Program-made: the position numbers and the translations under genes
The notes under the pieces: model-generated
What the model saw: the letters and a program-made list of their open reading frames with translations, nothing else
What the model was told of the DNA's origin: nothing
Database searches by the model: none
DNA from: Linnemannia schmuckeri
Lineage: Eukaryota; Mortierellomycota; Mortierellomycetes; Mortierellales; Mortierellaceae
Assembly (NCBI GenBank): GCA_029449235.1
Contig: JANATG010000004.1
Location: forward strand, 682,001 to 746,000
DNA length: 64,000 bases
Direction: 5' to 3'
In this document: positions 1 through 11,553 of the stretch, piece after piece
Layout of the letters: each line of letters starts with the position of its first letter
Numbering within the stretch: the stretch's first letter is position 1

Positions 1-2624
1 GAAGGATCTGCAAGAGTATGAGAAGGACGCCTCCCGATCATTGAACTTGGGCGAAATTTGTGCCCGAAACGTAAGACTATCGCCTTATCACCATTTACTG
101 TCATCTCATCTATCATTCTTTCGTCTTCGTGCCTCGATACGTTCCCTAACAGACATATTTTTTCTTTTGTCTTCATAATGGATGACATAATAGCTACGGA
201 AAATGGGATGCTACAAGCAGTATTTGATGCGGTACAAGAGAGCACAGGATACATACACGACTCTGTCCAGAAAGTTGCCAGCTTTCAAGGCGTTGCTGGA
301 GAGATGTGTCCAGGGCAAAAACATAACCACCCTCAACAACCTCTTGGTCGAGCCCACGCAGCGCATCGTCAAGTATCCCTTGCTCTTCAAAGGTGACCAG
401 CAGAGTGTGAATCTTGTTCGTGATTGTTTGTTGTACAAGAAGGTGAAACTGAAGGACATTACTAATACCTTCTGATTCCCCATTTTTTCTTCACTGGTCG
501 GTGTAGGTATTCTGTCGGGAACAAAGAATGAGTCTCCAGAGGTAGAAGGTATCATTGAGGCAGCAGAGTTGGCATCACAGATTGCGCACATGGAGAAGGC
601 CAAGCCCGAACAGACAGCCGAAATTTTGTTTAACCTTCGAAACACGATCGAGAACTGCCCTGACACACTTGTAAGCCAGAACCGTAGCATAGTCTCGTAT
701 CTGGACGCATATGAGACCAACCTCTTGACGGGCGAGCGAGGCAAGTCGATCACGTTGATTCTGTTCTCAGATAAAGTCATGATCGTGAGGAGACCGAAGG
801 GCGTCAGTGGCGAGATGCTTTTCCAGCTTAAGGAGGATGTCGACGAGAGGAAACGAAGAGAGAAGGAGGAGAAGGAACGGAAGGAGCGAGAGAAAAGGCT
901 GAAGAAGGATGATACGAAGAAAAACGATCAGGGCGCGACCACATCCACACCCGCCTCTGCAACGCCTGGGCCCTTGGGAGCTGGAGCCATGGCGGCTGCG
1001 ATGATGATGTTTGGGAAGGACTGGAAGTTTATGGGCTGGATGGATATCCTCAAGCTCAAAGTTGCCATCGTTGAGCAGAGTAAGGATATCTTTTTCTTTC
1101 TTTTGTCATTGTTGCAATGGAAGTGCAGGATGTCGTGCCAAGTAATGTAAGAATTGATATATAACCGATTTTTTTTCTTTCGCCAACTTCGTCATAGCTG
1201 ACCCGGAGGGATTATTCTGTATGACGACTCGGAACCATACAGAGTCCAAGGACGATCGCTGGGAGACGACCCGCGGAATTTTGCCAGAGTTTCTCGACAA
1301 GCGTGACACGTTCATCGCTAAGTTTCACGAGACCCTATCTCTCAGGAAGGCAGCTGCGAACGGATGGGCAGCAGACTATACATCTCGTCTTCATGTCGCC
1401 GAGCTCGAGCTGTTTTGTAATGTCTTCTCGGAGAGCCAGTACCGGGACTTCAAGAACAAGGGCGATGTCGCTTTGTTCTATTCACATGGTGGGAGTCGTC
1501 CGATCGATGTGACACCGTTTACGAGGCTGCCGACGTTTGTGGGCATGATCCAGGCAACAGATTCGGGCATGCGTGCTGTGTTGAGGAGCAAGACGAGTTT
1601 GAATGATATTGGGGATCCTGCTCTGACGACTGAGGATGCTAATCGGTTTATGGATGTCGATTCCTTTCAAATCCATATCACTGAACTCGGTAAGTTGCAT
1701 TCTTATGCGCTAACAAAGGCAATCCTTGTTGCTCACTACCCGCTCCAAATTCTAACCGCCTATTTTTTCTTTGCTTCGTTTTCCACTACAACAAATACAG
1801 CTGCAAACCTGCAATGGGTCACATATCAGTTCGACCCATACCAAAGTGCACAGCTGCACTTCAGTAGAGTATACCTTGACACCGACTACCTCTACCAGAC
1901 TGCCGCACCCTTCTTCAAGGCGACCAACCTCCGGACCAAGGGCCTCAAAAAGATCCGCGACACCACCGCTTCAGTAACCTCGTCATCCTTCTCAGCGCGA
2001 TCATCTCCTGTGTTGTCGCCCTACGCATCCATTGGAGGATCAGGAAGTGGACACCACCATCCGTCTCAGTACCTTTACAGGAATAGTGGTGGCAGTGGTG
2101 GCGGTGGTGGATCCTTCTCGCCATTGACTAGTCCTTCGAGCATGTTGGCGTCACCTTCTTCGACTGGTGTGGGGATGTTAGGTCGGCACGGAAATGGCAG
2201 CAATGTGACTATTAGTTCTACATCTACTGCCAGTTTCAGTAACTTCTCGGCAGCGGGCAGCTACGCCAGCAGCTACGTCAACAACAACAATACTAACAAC
2301 GGCGGTGGAGGAGGTATGGCGATGGCTATTGGCTCAGTCAAAAACACATCGGCACTGTCACCGCACATGATGCAACAGCAACACCAACAATATCTTAAGA
2401 AGCGGGCTGACAGTGTTGCAATGTTCGATGGTGATCCCGCCGCCGACAGCGAACCCAGCCACCAGCAACAGCAAAAGCAGCAGCAGTTGCCGTTGCATCC
2501 AAATCAGCAATTGTCGGTCAGCACTTTGAGGAACAGTTTGTCAGTCATGAATCTGTTACTTCCTGGACCTGGGCGGAAGAAAGGTCTCTTGAACTCCATG
2601 GTTTTTGTTGGCGACAGGGAATGA
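1..2624 (+). CDS. RhoGEF (Dbl-homology) protein, 5' end outside window
   Basis: This is the 3' part of a guanine-nucleotide exchange factor for Rho-family GTPases, a regulator of polarity and actin at the cell cortex. Visible exons are <1-70, 194-392, 507-1079, 1198-1689 and 1801-2624, with GT-AG introns and continuous phase. The second exon encodes the C-terminal half of a DH domain; the conserved last helix reads LLVEPTQRIVKYPLL. The following exons carry a divergent PH-like region (LTGERGKSITLILFSDKVMI) interrupted by a highly charged K/E/R stretch, then a folded region of unknown type. The last exon is low-complexity Ser/Gly/Gln-rich. The DH call is firm; the PH call is inferred from position and one strand pattern. 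A RhoGAP-like gene follows on the same strand after about 250 bp, and the two could be a single gene (see findings). Confidence 0.8.
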
Positions 2625-2871
2625 AACTTTGAACTGAAAAGAAATAACAAAAAAAAGTGAAGAAGGGGAGGAAGAAGGATAATGATGGAAGTGTATGGGA
2701 ATGAAGAGAAGCGAGATGGCGTGAAGGGACGATGATGGTACTATGTTGTTTTGTATTAATACTCTTTTTCTCCTTTTTTCTTTTTTTCATTACGGCTTTT
2801 TGATCGACAACACAATTCACCTCCTTTGTTGCTGTGTACGTCCGCCTTTTTTTTCTTCTCTATGTTTTGAA

Positions 2872-4356
2872 ATGACGTTTTTTGTTTTTTTAAAAAAATC
2901 GTCCATAGACGAGATTGTAGAGCCCATCGAATGGGTCAACATGTTAATAGAAAGCATGGAATGTCAAGGTGCGCCATCTAACAAAGTTCTCTTCCTCGAT
3001 CGAAACGAACGATCATGACAGAAGAAGGTGGCGCCTAAAAAAAAAATAACCATGCACATTTTTTTCTTTTTTTTTTTAATCTGGATTGGGTTCTTCGACT
3101 TTAGCGGATTATCGGTTGTTGGACAATTTGTCACCAGAGGCAACTGAGGATCAACGGACGATCCGGAAGTTGTTCAACTTAGTTCACTGCTCTGGTAAGT
3201 CTGTGTACAACAGGGATCAGGTGGAGAGGTCATGTTGGATCGTCGTAGCCAGTTTGAATTGGAATGTGGAATCTGGAATGTGGAATCATCCCTCCTTAAC
3301 AAATTAATTTCATTTTTTTGGATACTTTGCCTTCGCGTCGCAATGGGATGTAGAAATCGAGCTGTTGAGGTTGGAGTTGCAGAACTATAGCGGTGCGGTA
3401 GCTTTTGAGGTCCTGAGGATCTATCTTCAGGAGGCGTACGAGGCTCGACCGTTGGTTTCGAGGACTAGTCTTGGTGAGGCTTTTGGCGCCTTCTTTGGTA
3501 AGCTATCCCTCCCCTTTTTTTGCTCTGGTATGCTCGTATTTTTTTATGTTTGTTGTTGTTGGGCGAAGCGTGAGGACAAGCGTGATGGTCAGGAACGCAA
3601 TTGTGACTGACCAAAATTTTGATTTTTTTTCTGTGACCCATATAGGTCATCGCCGGGCACTACAGGCAGAGGACGAAGAGGAGATCTTTCAATTGTGTCA
3701 GATCTTCTTGGAAGGAATGGAACCAGAGTCGAAGGCGATCTTGGGTGTCATCTTGACCTTCTACATGAGGTAAGGAAAAAAACATTGCTTACCCGGTATT
3801 TTTGATTATTTTGTTGAAAAAAATAGCATGAACTCACTGTCTTATTATTTTTTTGAATGTCTACAGGCTACAGGTACATTCTACTCTTGAGGAACACTCC
3901 GAGCTCCTTGCGACCAAGATCAGCACACTCATCTTTTCGCCAAGGATCGAAAATGAGACGGAGGATGGTGAGAGCGAACTGGAGATAGAGCAAGTGTCTG
4001 ACGACGATGTGATGTGGATCATCGAAGTCTGGGCTCTTCTCTACCCTCATCTTTGGCCTTCAGAGGCGTCACCACCGCCGCCGCCATCAACACCAACACC
4101 TACAGTGCCAACAACAACAGCAGAGTCAGTATCCACTTTGAGTTTAAGGCGAGACTCTAGCGTCCGCTCAGTCGATAGTCTCTCTTCCGCAACGACAGTT
4201 ACGACCTCCAACACGTCGACGGTCTCAGCTCCGATAAGTGGCGTGCCAGTCGCTGGCGATGAGGTGTATGAACGAATGTTTGCCACCTGGCCAGGCGAGC
4301 CTCCCATGGTGTTGAGGAGGACCATGAATGGAAGGGATGAAGCCGTTCATGAGGTA

Positions 4357-4398
<42 letters not shown>

Positions 4399-6247
4399 GA
4401 AGTTTGATACCCCCTGGGTGACATGAAATATGTGTGGATTCTCACATCTTCTTTGTGTGTCTTTCTGCATTTATTGCACCAACTTAGGCAATTGGTCATT
4501 ACCGGACGATGGAAGGATTGAGATTACAGATCCAGGAGCTTAGAGATACTATGTGCGAGGCGTACTCTAGGGTAATGGAGAATTCAGAGGACCAAGATCC
4601 TACCCGAGAGCAGCAGTCGCCGACTGGAAGTCGCGCAGAGAGTGATGACAATGTGGAGCGTCAACTGAGTGACACTGCTTCGTCAGTGGATCTAGCACCG
4701 ACAGTTGCATCAGCGCCACATACAAACCTGGAAGCTGACAATAATACCGAAAAGTCAGAAGCCGACGATTATGCTGAAAAATCGGAAGCTGACGATTATA
4801 TCGAAAAGTCGCTGAAGCGCTCTAAGAGTCTTGGAACTTTGGGTGAGGAGGGTAGTCAACCCTCGTTCCAGCGCACCCTGTCTCTAGCCAGGAATCCACA
4901 GGCAATTGTGAGCAGCAAGAGTAGCAGCACTAGTTCATTCACTTCGATCTCTGCTTCGCGTTTCTCCTTTGAGGAAGGTGGAGCGAGCTCTCAGGCAAGG
5001 CCTTTGTCGGCACACGATCAGCTCTATCAGACTCTTAGGACGACAAAGTCTCAACCCTCCATGAGCGTAGTGACGAAGAAGAAGGCTGAGCGTCCGCTGC
5101 CGTTGACGCCTGTGCAGCAGGAGCAGATGCGATTGAGTAATGATGTTCAGGCCATTGCTAGTGAAGATGAAGAATCTGGTAGTATAGTATCTGACGCCTC
5201 TGCACAGCGCATGGTCTTGGTAGTTGAGGAGTACCGTGATGAGGATGGCACTGTCGATCATGAAGACAGCAACAATGGCGCTATCGCGGAAGCAGATTCT
5301 GAAGTGTCCATTGAGGATGGTGCTGTTACTGAAGTCTCACGGCTACCATCACCACAACAGCACCAACCGAACCAGAGGCTGGATGTGGAAGAAATGTATT
5401 TGATGGCGGAGCGACATCTGGAAATACTGGATGGATGCATGAAAGCTGTTGGAACGCAGAGGGAGGAGGCTCAGGGTAAACTGGAGGGGATGGTGGCGCG
5501 ATATGAGGAATTGGTTCGACAGTTCGTCCTTGCGACCGAGTACCAGATCACAGTACGTTTGTTTCTTCTTCTTCTTTTAAGTATCTAGGCTATGGTCTGC
5601 ACGGAGGATGTCGAGTTCTAACACTTTTTGTCTGTTCATTTTTTTAAACTATGGATTAGTTGGAGCATGAGAATGAGGCGATTAGGGATCTGTATGATGA
5701 GGTGACGGAGGAAAACAACATTATCTTTGAGGTGAGCTGCGGATATTAGTTTTCATTCATGGTACTTGTTCATATTGAAGAACGGGTTGGATGACTAACT
5801 CGCACGATGTGTATTCTTATCCTAAATTTTAGCGGTTCAATGAGGAGCTCGAGGGAATCTTTGAAGCCGTGAACACCCCTGCCTCTACTGAACAAGCGAA
5901 GGCAACAGCTGAAGATGGTGATTGCATAGAAGAAAGTGAAGATGGGGAGTCCACAGACGTTGAGCTGCGTCGGATGCTTCATAAAGCCATTCAAGATCGG
6001 ACTGAAGCTGAGCAACAAGCGAGGTAAGTTATTGAAAAATGACAAAAAAAAAGACACAAGATCATATGTATGAGGAAGGATTTCTGTGTCGTTTTTATTT
6101 GCCGTTTGTCGTTTGTCGTTTATCGTTGTTGACCCCCTTTTTTCGTGATTCTTGACATGTAGGCGGGCGACGTTGCAAGCGAACTATTTCAGGGATCTGT
6201 TGGAGCGGCATGGTATTCAGGCTGAAGTGAAAGACTTTTTCGAGTGA
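2872..6247 (+). CDS. RhoGAP-like protein with coiled-coil C-terminus
   Basis: Nine exons give about 784 residues: 2872-2968, 3105-3194, 3354-3497, 3646-3769, 3867-4353, 4488-5552, 5660-5731, 5833-6023, 6163-6247. The first 250 or so residues follow a RhoGAP domain pattern: an acidic N-terminal helix, then a region like the 'LLK.FLRELPEPL' helix (VAFEVLRIYLQEAYEARPLV), then ILGVILTFYMRLQVHS and ISTLIFSPR, corresponding to the helices ending in the conserved FxP. I do not see the catalytic arginine-finger loop; the residues joined across the 2969-3104 intron skip it. After that come a Ser/Thr/Pro linker, an acidic repeat (KSEADDY twice, around 4755-4800) and a predicted coiled coil at the C-terminus. 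The start is uncertain: 2872 is the only in-frame ATG directly before the first exon, but that exon also begins after a usable acceptor (CCATAG at 2903-2908). The domain call is by pattern only. Confidence 0.6.
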
Positions 6248-6290
6248 TGAGTCAAGTAGCGTTACCAAAAAAAAAAGAGCCAGGAGACCG

Positions 6291-6296
6291 AATAAA
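6291..6296 (+). terminator. Polyadenylation signal AATAAA
   Basis: A canonical AATAAA lies 44 bases after the stop codon of the RhoGAP-like gene, at the position expected for its cleavage and polyadenylation signal. Confidence 0.5.
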
Positions 6297-7192
6297 CATG
6301 ACAGCTCGACCATGACCAGTCAAAGTCAAGGTTGTACATTTGTGGCCATGGCAGCGAATGAGAATTGATAGAAAGGTGGTGTACATAACATTATTTCAAG
6401 GAGCAATAGGGTGCAAGGGTTGTGAAAAAGAGATAAACACGGGATTAAAAAAAATGTATTTGCGCATGCTCGCGGGACCAGAAGGGTTACAAAGGCACAA
6501 TCCCAAGACGAAACCACGAAACCACAAACGTAATTCCATTGCGCTCCTAATTTGCTTTATTCTTCTCTCTTCCATCTTCGTCGTCCTTCTTCGCCCCTTC
6601 CCCCTCTCTTTCCTTCTTCCCCACTCTATGTTTCCTTCTCTCTTCTCAAAACCCTTACTTCTTACCTTCCCAATCCTCATTCCCAGTACCTAGCCTCTAC
6701 TGCTCCTCTTCCTACGCCTCCCCCCAACCAACGCCACCCAATTGCTTCTCTGTTCCTCTTAAGCCTTTTTGACTATCCCACTCATGGGCGAAAAAGATTG
6801 CAATAAAATCCTTCCCTCTCAATAAACAAAACGCCTGGGTACTTAGCAGGGCATATGAGCGCCATTTTTTTTTGTCGTGGGTGCCTTCCTTCCTTGACAA
6901 AGCATTTTTTTTTACGCAAGGGGGATGTTGTGGATTTTGATTTCCTGACTTGGTGTTTGCACTTTTTCATCAAGGTTGTGGCTATGTTACTAGAAGCCAA
7001 TCATGATTTTGATGGGAGGCTGGGGGACAATGGGCACCATAATTACGTCATCGAAGCGACTCAGCATAGTATCTACTGTCCCCCTACCTGTGTGGGCGAA
7101 CCAACACACAAATATGAAAAACTAGACTACTTTCGCGCACCCTTTCCACCGTGCGCCGGGCTTGAGCTAGAGGCAATGGCAGACCTCTTTGA
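6297..7192. other. Intergenic region between convergent genes
   Basis: No gene is supported here. The stretch from about 6540 to 6780 is strongly pyrimidine-rich. The small open frames have no recognisable protein features. It lies immediately 3' of the minus-strand Fanzor-type pseudogene, which is where a guide RNA of such a gene would be looked for, but I see no obvious structure. Confidence 0.4.
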
Positions 7193-10100
7193 TCAGCCTT
7201 GAGTTCCGTCCGTGGTACTTAAGATACAGGCAGGCCGTTTTCGATGTCCTGGTGATCGACTCGTTGTGCTAGTGCTCCCGCTGCTGCCGCTTCCAGGGGT
7301 TGTGTTCGAGAGTGTACTCGATCCGGCGCCGGCACTAGCCATCCAAGGAAGAGATCCGTCTGGAGCCACAGGCTGGAGATACTCTGGACGCTCCTGCTTC
7401 TCAAGGTATCCTCGCACAAGGTTGGCCATGTTCTCTGCCGCCATAACGTCACGGTGGTGATAAACATGGCATGTTGGGCAAAAGAAACGGCGGAGGGTGA
7501 CCTGGGCGACGAAGAGCCCACAGTGAAGACATTTCTTGCTCGTATAATATTCATTGAGTCCAACGACCAGGTAACCCAACGACCTCACCTAATTTGAAGG
7601 AAACGGGCAATCATATTAATTACTTTTTTGTTTGTGTTGCGGATGACAGGTATCCGCAGGTGTCAATCCTTGATGATATTGCTGAATCAATGGTTACCTT
7701 CTTCACAAAAAAAGATAGAAAAGTCGAGTCAAGAGAGGAGAGTCCACTCTTGACCGAGAACTTGCCCAGTCCTACTCCAATCAAAACAGGGTTTTCTGGA
7801 TCATGTCGACGCCCAATACTTCCTCCAATGATACTAAGGAGGCGGACGGCAAGCAGTTGGTACTCATACCGACGGGCACGCTCCATGTCCCACGTGTGGC
7901 GTTTGTACAACTGGTCTCGGCCCGCATAGAACTCCAATAGTCTCTCTCGACCCGCCTCAGCTCTACAGTGTAGTTGATCACACTCGCCCCTCGCCTTTCA
8001 AAGGTGGGAGTCCAGTCTCATTTCCTGCAATCGTTTGCTGTTCCTCCCCTACATCCAGCAACGTCTGCTTCTCGCCCTTCAGCCACCGACATAAGCGGAA
8101 TGTTGGTTGGTACACCGCCTTTTGTTTCACCGCCAGATTATTAAACAGCGTTCTTGTCGAGACAAGTGGCGAGGTTGTTGTCTGTTGCTCTGGGATTGAG
8201 ACCGAGATGGGGATAGGAAGAGAGATTGAGGATGTCGATGTTGCTATCGATTCCACAGAGGTAGCAACGATTCCTTCTATGCTTGAAGTTACCCTGTCGA
8301 CTTCCTTGCCTTTTTCAGTCCTGAGCGAGTCGTCCGGAATATCCGCAAAGGCGCCAACGACACACGCCTTCCCGCCATCTAAAGTCAACGTCTTGTTCTT
8401 CTCGGGTTGAACTCCTGGCCAATATTTAGCGACGTCGTCCTTGCAGGTAATGACATTGCTGACCTCGGGTAGGAAGTAATCGACTCCGCCGACAGTCGAA
8501 GTCAAGCTTGATGGCAGCCTGTCCTCTGCAATACGGCGAAATCAAACATCCTGAAGCTCTCGAAGCTTGAATGCCAACAACTGTATCCTGAACCCGTCAG
8601 TCTTTAGAGAGTCTTGAAGGACATATTTCTTCGTGGTATAGATACTGGGATCGAGCCATTCATTCTGGACATCCGTCAAGTGACTCCGGATCTGATCCAA
8701 GGACCACGGCTCGACCGCAGATCGATGACCAGCTTGCTTCCGCCGTCGGCTTGTGAGACCTTGAGGGACAACGTCGGCAACAAAGTTCTTGATGATGAAA
8801 CCAGGCTCTTTTCCTGCTATCCATGTGTCAAGGTCGCTCACCGAAGTGATGATCGAGTTATCCAACTCGCCCAATCGTACCAATCTTTCCTTCAGCGATG
8901 TACGCTTCCAGAAGAAAGCTGCAATCTCCCTCTCCGAGAAGGATACGAAAGGCTGCTGTGAGGAGGTAAGGGGCATAATCCGACGGCTGTTTCCCGTGAG
9001 CTTGTTCAAGTAGAGAAAGTTCTCGACTGCGGAAACATCTGATCGAATCTGAATGTCGGCATCTCCTCGTATGACGCCCTTGTCCTTCATTACCTTGAGC
9101 TGTGCAAGAAAAGGATTAAATGAATTAAATAATATTCGCGTTATTTTTCCTTGTTCGATGAAAGCATAACAGCATACCTGAATTAGCCAAAGATATTTCA
9201 GCCCATACCTTATCGTGGAGACCACGGCTCTCATGCCCATACATTCGTCTCAGCTCGACGGCCAGCTGACCAGACACAGATCAGACCAAATACGTTGGTG
9301 TGAATGGCGCGGTTTCCCGAAGTTCCTTGCGCGCTCGAACTGGATTATGTATCCCGTCCTTCACCAACCAGGCAACAAGCTGATTAGCAACAGCGCCTGC
9401 CTTGGAGTTCTCCTTCGGGTAGTTGCCTGAATAGAGATACGTCAGGAAAGAGATTAGGAAGCAGAACTCCCTGTCCTGCCTGTTCGCGACATCGGAATTG
9501 TCGTTCTCCTTGTTGCCGCCGGCATCCTCCTCATCCTTATCGATATCTGCAGGCTTGACCGACTCGCAAATCGACAACAGTATCCCCCGTTCCGCCTCTG
9601 TGATAGAGTCCTTCCTGCACTGAAGTCGATATAAATCGGTCATCGTTTGGGGTGGCGTCATTAATTCCAACATAATCCTTCGCTCCTCCTCCACCTTATC
9701 CATGCGATCCCTCAGCATTTCCATGAAACGGCCAATAAGACGCTGAGCCTCACGCTTCACGCCCGCGGCCAGCCGTGGGGCCTCCTGCAAACAACCGACT
9801 ACCTCCTGCTGCTCCTCAGTAAGAGCGTCAGTGCCAGTAATTCCATTCATCACCACGCGTCTGACGTTCGCACGCACTGTGCCAATCTCCAAAGAAGACG
9901 TTGGGTGGTGCCAGTTCATTGACCGCACAAGACCATTCTTGTCGAGATCTGCCAGCGATTTCTTCTGAGGCCCAGATGAGACTTTGTCGCCCTTCGGTTT
10001 GGACTTTTTGATCGAACACTGTTGGTCTGCGCCGGCTCTTGGTAGAACTTGGGCTTGAACTGTTTTTTGGCCTTGGGAGGTGGGCCATGGACAATCTGGC

Positions 10101-11553
10101 GCGTTCTCTCTTTGAACGAAAACCAACCTCGATTCTTCGGAATTCGCGTCCTGGCCAATGGAGGATGCCCGTCTGCATTCGGGTTGAAGGCCAGAGAGGA
10201 ACTCGCTTGTGAAGGTCCGGGAGTCAGAGCGGATTGTGGCGATGAAGTAGTAGTAGTGTTGGCCTTGGAGACAACCTTGGGTGACTCGACTGTTCCGTAT
10301 CGGCTATAAGTCTTTGGCGATGGCAATCGTACAACGTCGTCCTTGGTTCTATTTATTAAAAGCCAACCAAATGAAACGGTGAGGAATGCACCTCGCAAAT
10401 TATTCTCCACAATGTACAAAGCCGTTTAATAGTACATGGTATAATTACCTCTCCTTGGCTCCTGCTGCTCGCATGTTTTCAAAAACTCATGCTTGATACA
10501 GAGTTATTTGAATCTGTCCTGCAATACACGAAAGAGTTGCTGGGCTTGTGACTCTTGGACCAAAGGTTTGATACATTCTTGTTGTAAAAGAACGAACACC
10601 CGGATAGAGTTCTGGAAAGTCTCCTCCTCAGTGTTCTTCACCATGACTTGACCGTGGGCGAGGTAAGCAGCGACGATCTCTTGGGTGTGTATTGGAAAGG
10701 AAAAGTAATCAGAGTTAGAATTCGATTTGTACGATAGTATTTTTGCAGAGAATGCCAGAATAAAATTGCCAGCAAAATTACCTGGCTTTGACCCAATCTC
10801 CTTGATGATACTGAAGTTAGTTGCTGGTCCCAGCGAGTAGATATTCCTATGATAGTCATTCCTCGAAACTACAGCGAGAGCCGTTAGCTGGGTCCGAGAG
10901 GTGCCCAGAGTTGCGAGTATATCAAGGATCCTGTATACAAGGATAAGGTTGTTGGACACCAAACGCCAGAGGGTTACAATCGATCGATACGCCAGCATAT
11001 CGCTGTCCTTGAAAATAAGGATGTCATTAGGCTGAGCGTCCCGAGCCATGGCAACATCGGCTTCGGTGGTGCAAATGACGACCGTCCATCCGCGATTCTC
11101 CATGTATTTTGCAAACTCCAAGCGACTCGTCAGCGACCAGTAAAACAAGGATGCAAGTCCAGCCTTGATGTCGGTAAAGGTGCCGCTTCCGGATTCTCAT
11201 GCCATTATTTAGCCGTTCTTCGAAGGTGTCGATGCTCTTCTCCGTCCAATCCAGGGCCTTGTGCCGTGTTTCTTTTCGTGTCTTGGCTGTGTTCACCTTC
11301 TCCACCGTCTGTGAACCGTCGATGTATATAATCATGTTGAGTGTATTTTCGAACCGCTTAATATCCTTCTCCAGAATCCTGTGTGCTTCCTTCCCGGACT
11401 TCTTGGATTATGCATCTTGAATGACGCGGTAACAGTTGGCCAAGATGTCGAAGCGGCGTGTTCTGGTTGAAATTGATGCGAGGGTTGAGACGTAGAGTGA
11501 AACGGGGTTGTAGCCCTTCCTGCGAATGAAAGGGTACAGTCGAAGAGCCCCAT
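7193..11553 (-). pseudogene. Decayed XPG/FEN1-like nuclease fused to Fanzor/TnpB-like RuvC nuclease
   Basis: Read on the minus strand, the first third (11553-10504) resembles an XPG/FEN1-type flap nuclease: an N-region acidic site (IYIDGSQ), an XPG-I region (TTEADVAMA, KDSDMLAY) and an H3TH-like segment (SRNDYHRNIYSLGP). A basic Ser/Pro-rich linker (about 10350-9920) and helical regions (10020-9281, 9110-8542) follow. The last third is a TnpB/Fanzor-type RuvC: motif I Asp in TLDGGKACVVGAF (about 8379), then NPVLIGVGLGKF, then a zinc ribbon with two C-x2-C pairs (KKCLHC, FFCPTC) and the motif III Asp in HRDVMAAEN (about 7450). Plausible introns lie at 7589-7697 and after GLHDK (about 9215-9108). 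Lesions include a frameshift near 11525, TAA at 11408-11410, frameshifts near 11183 and 10015, TGA at 9281-9283 and 8542-8544, and frameshifts near 7985 and 7935. Such proteins are RNA-guided DNA nucleases in mobile elements; this copy cannot make a full product. No terminal repeats were recognised. Confidence 0.8.

Noticed and set aside
6855..7202. A 115-codon plus-strand frame next to the Fanzor-type 3' end
   Set aside because: Its start is in T-rich non-coding-like sequence and its translation shows no domain or coherent composition; overlapping it with the end of a minus-strand gene gives no support.
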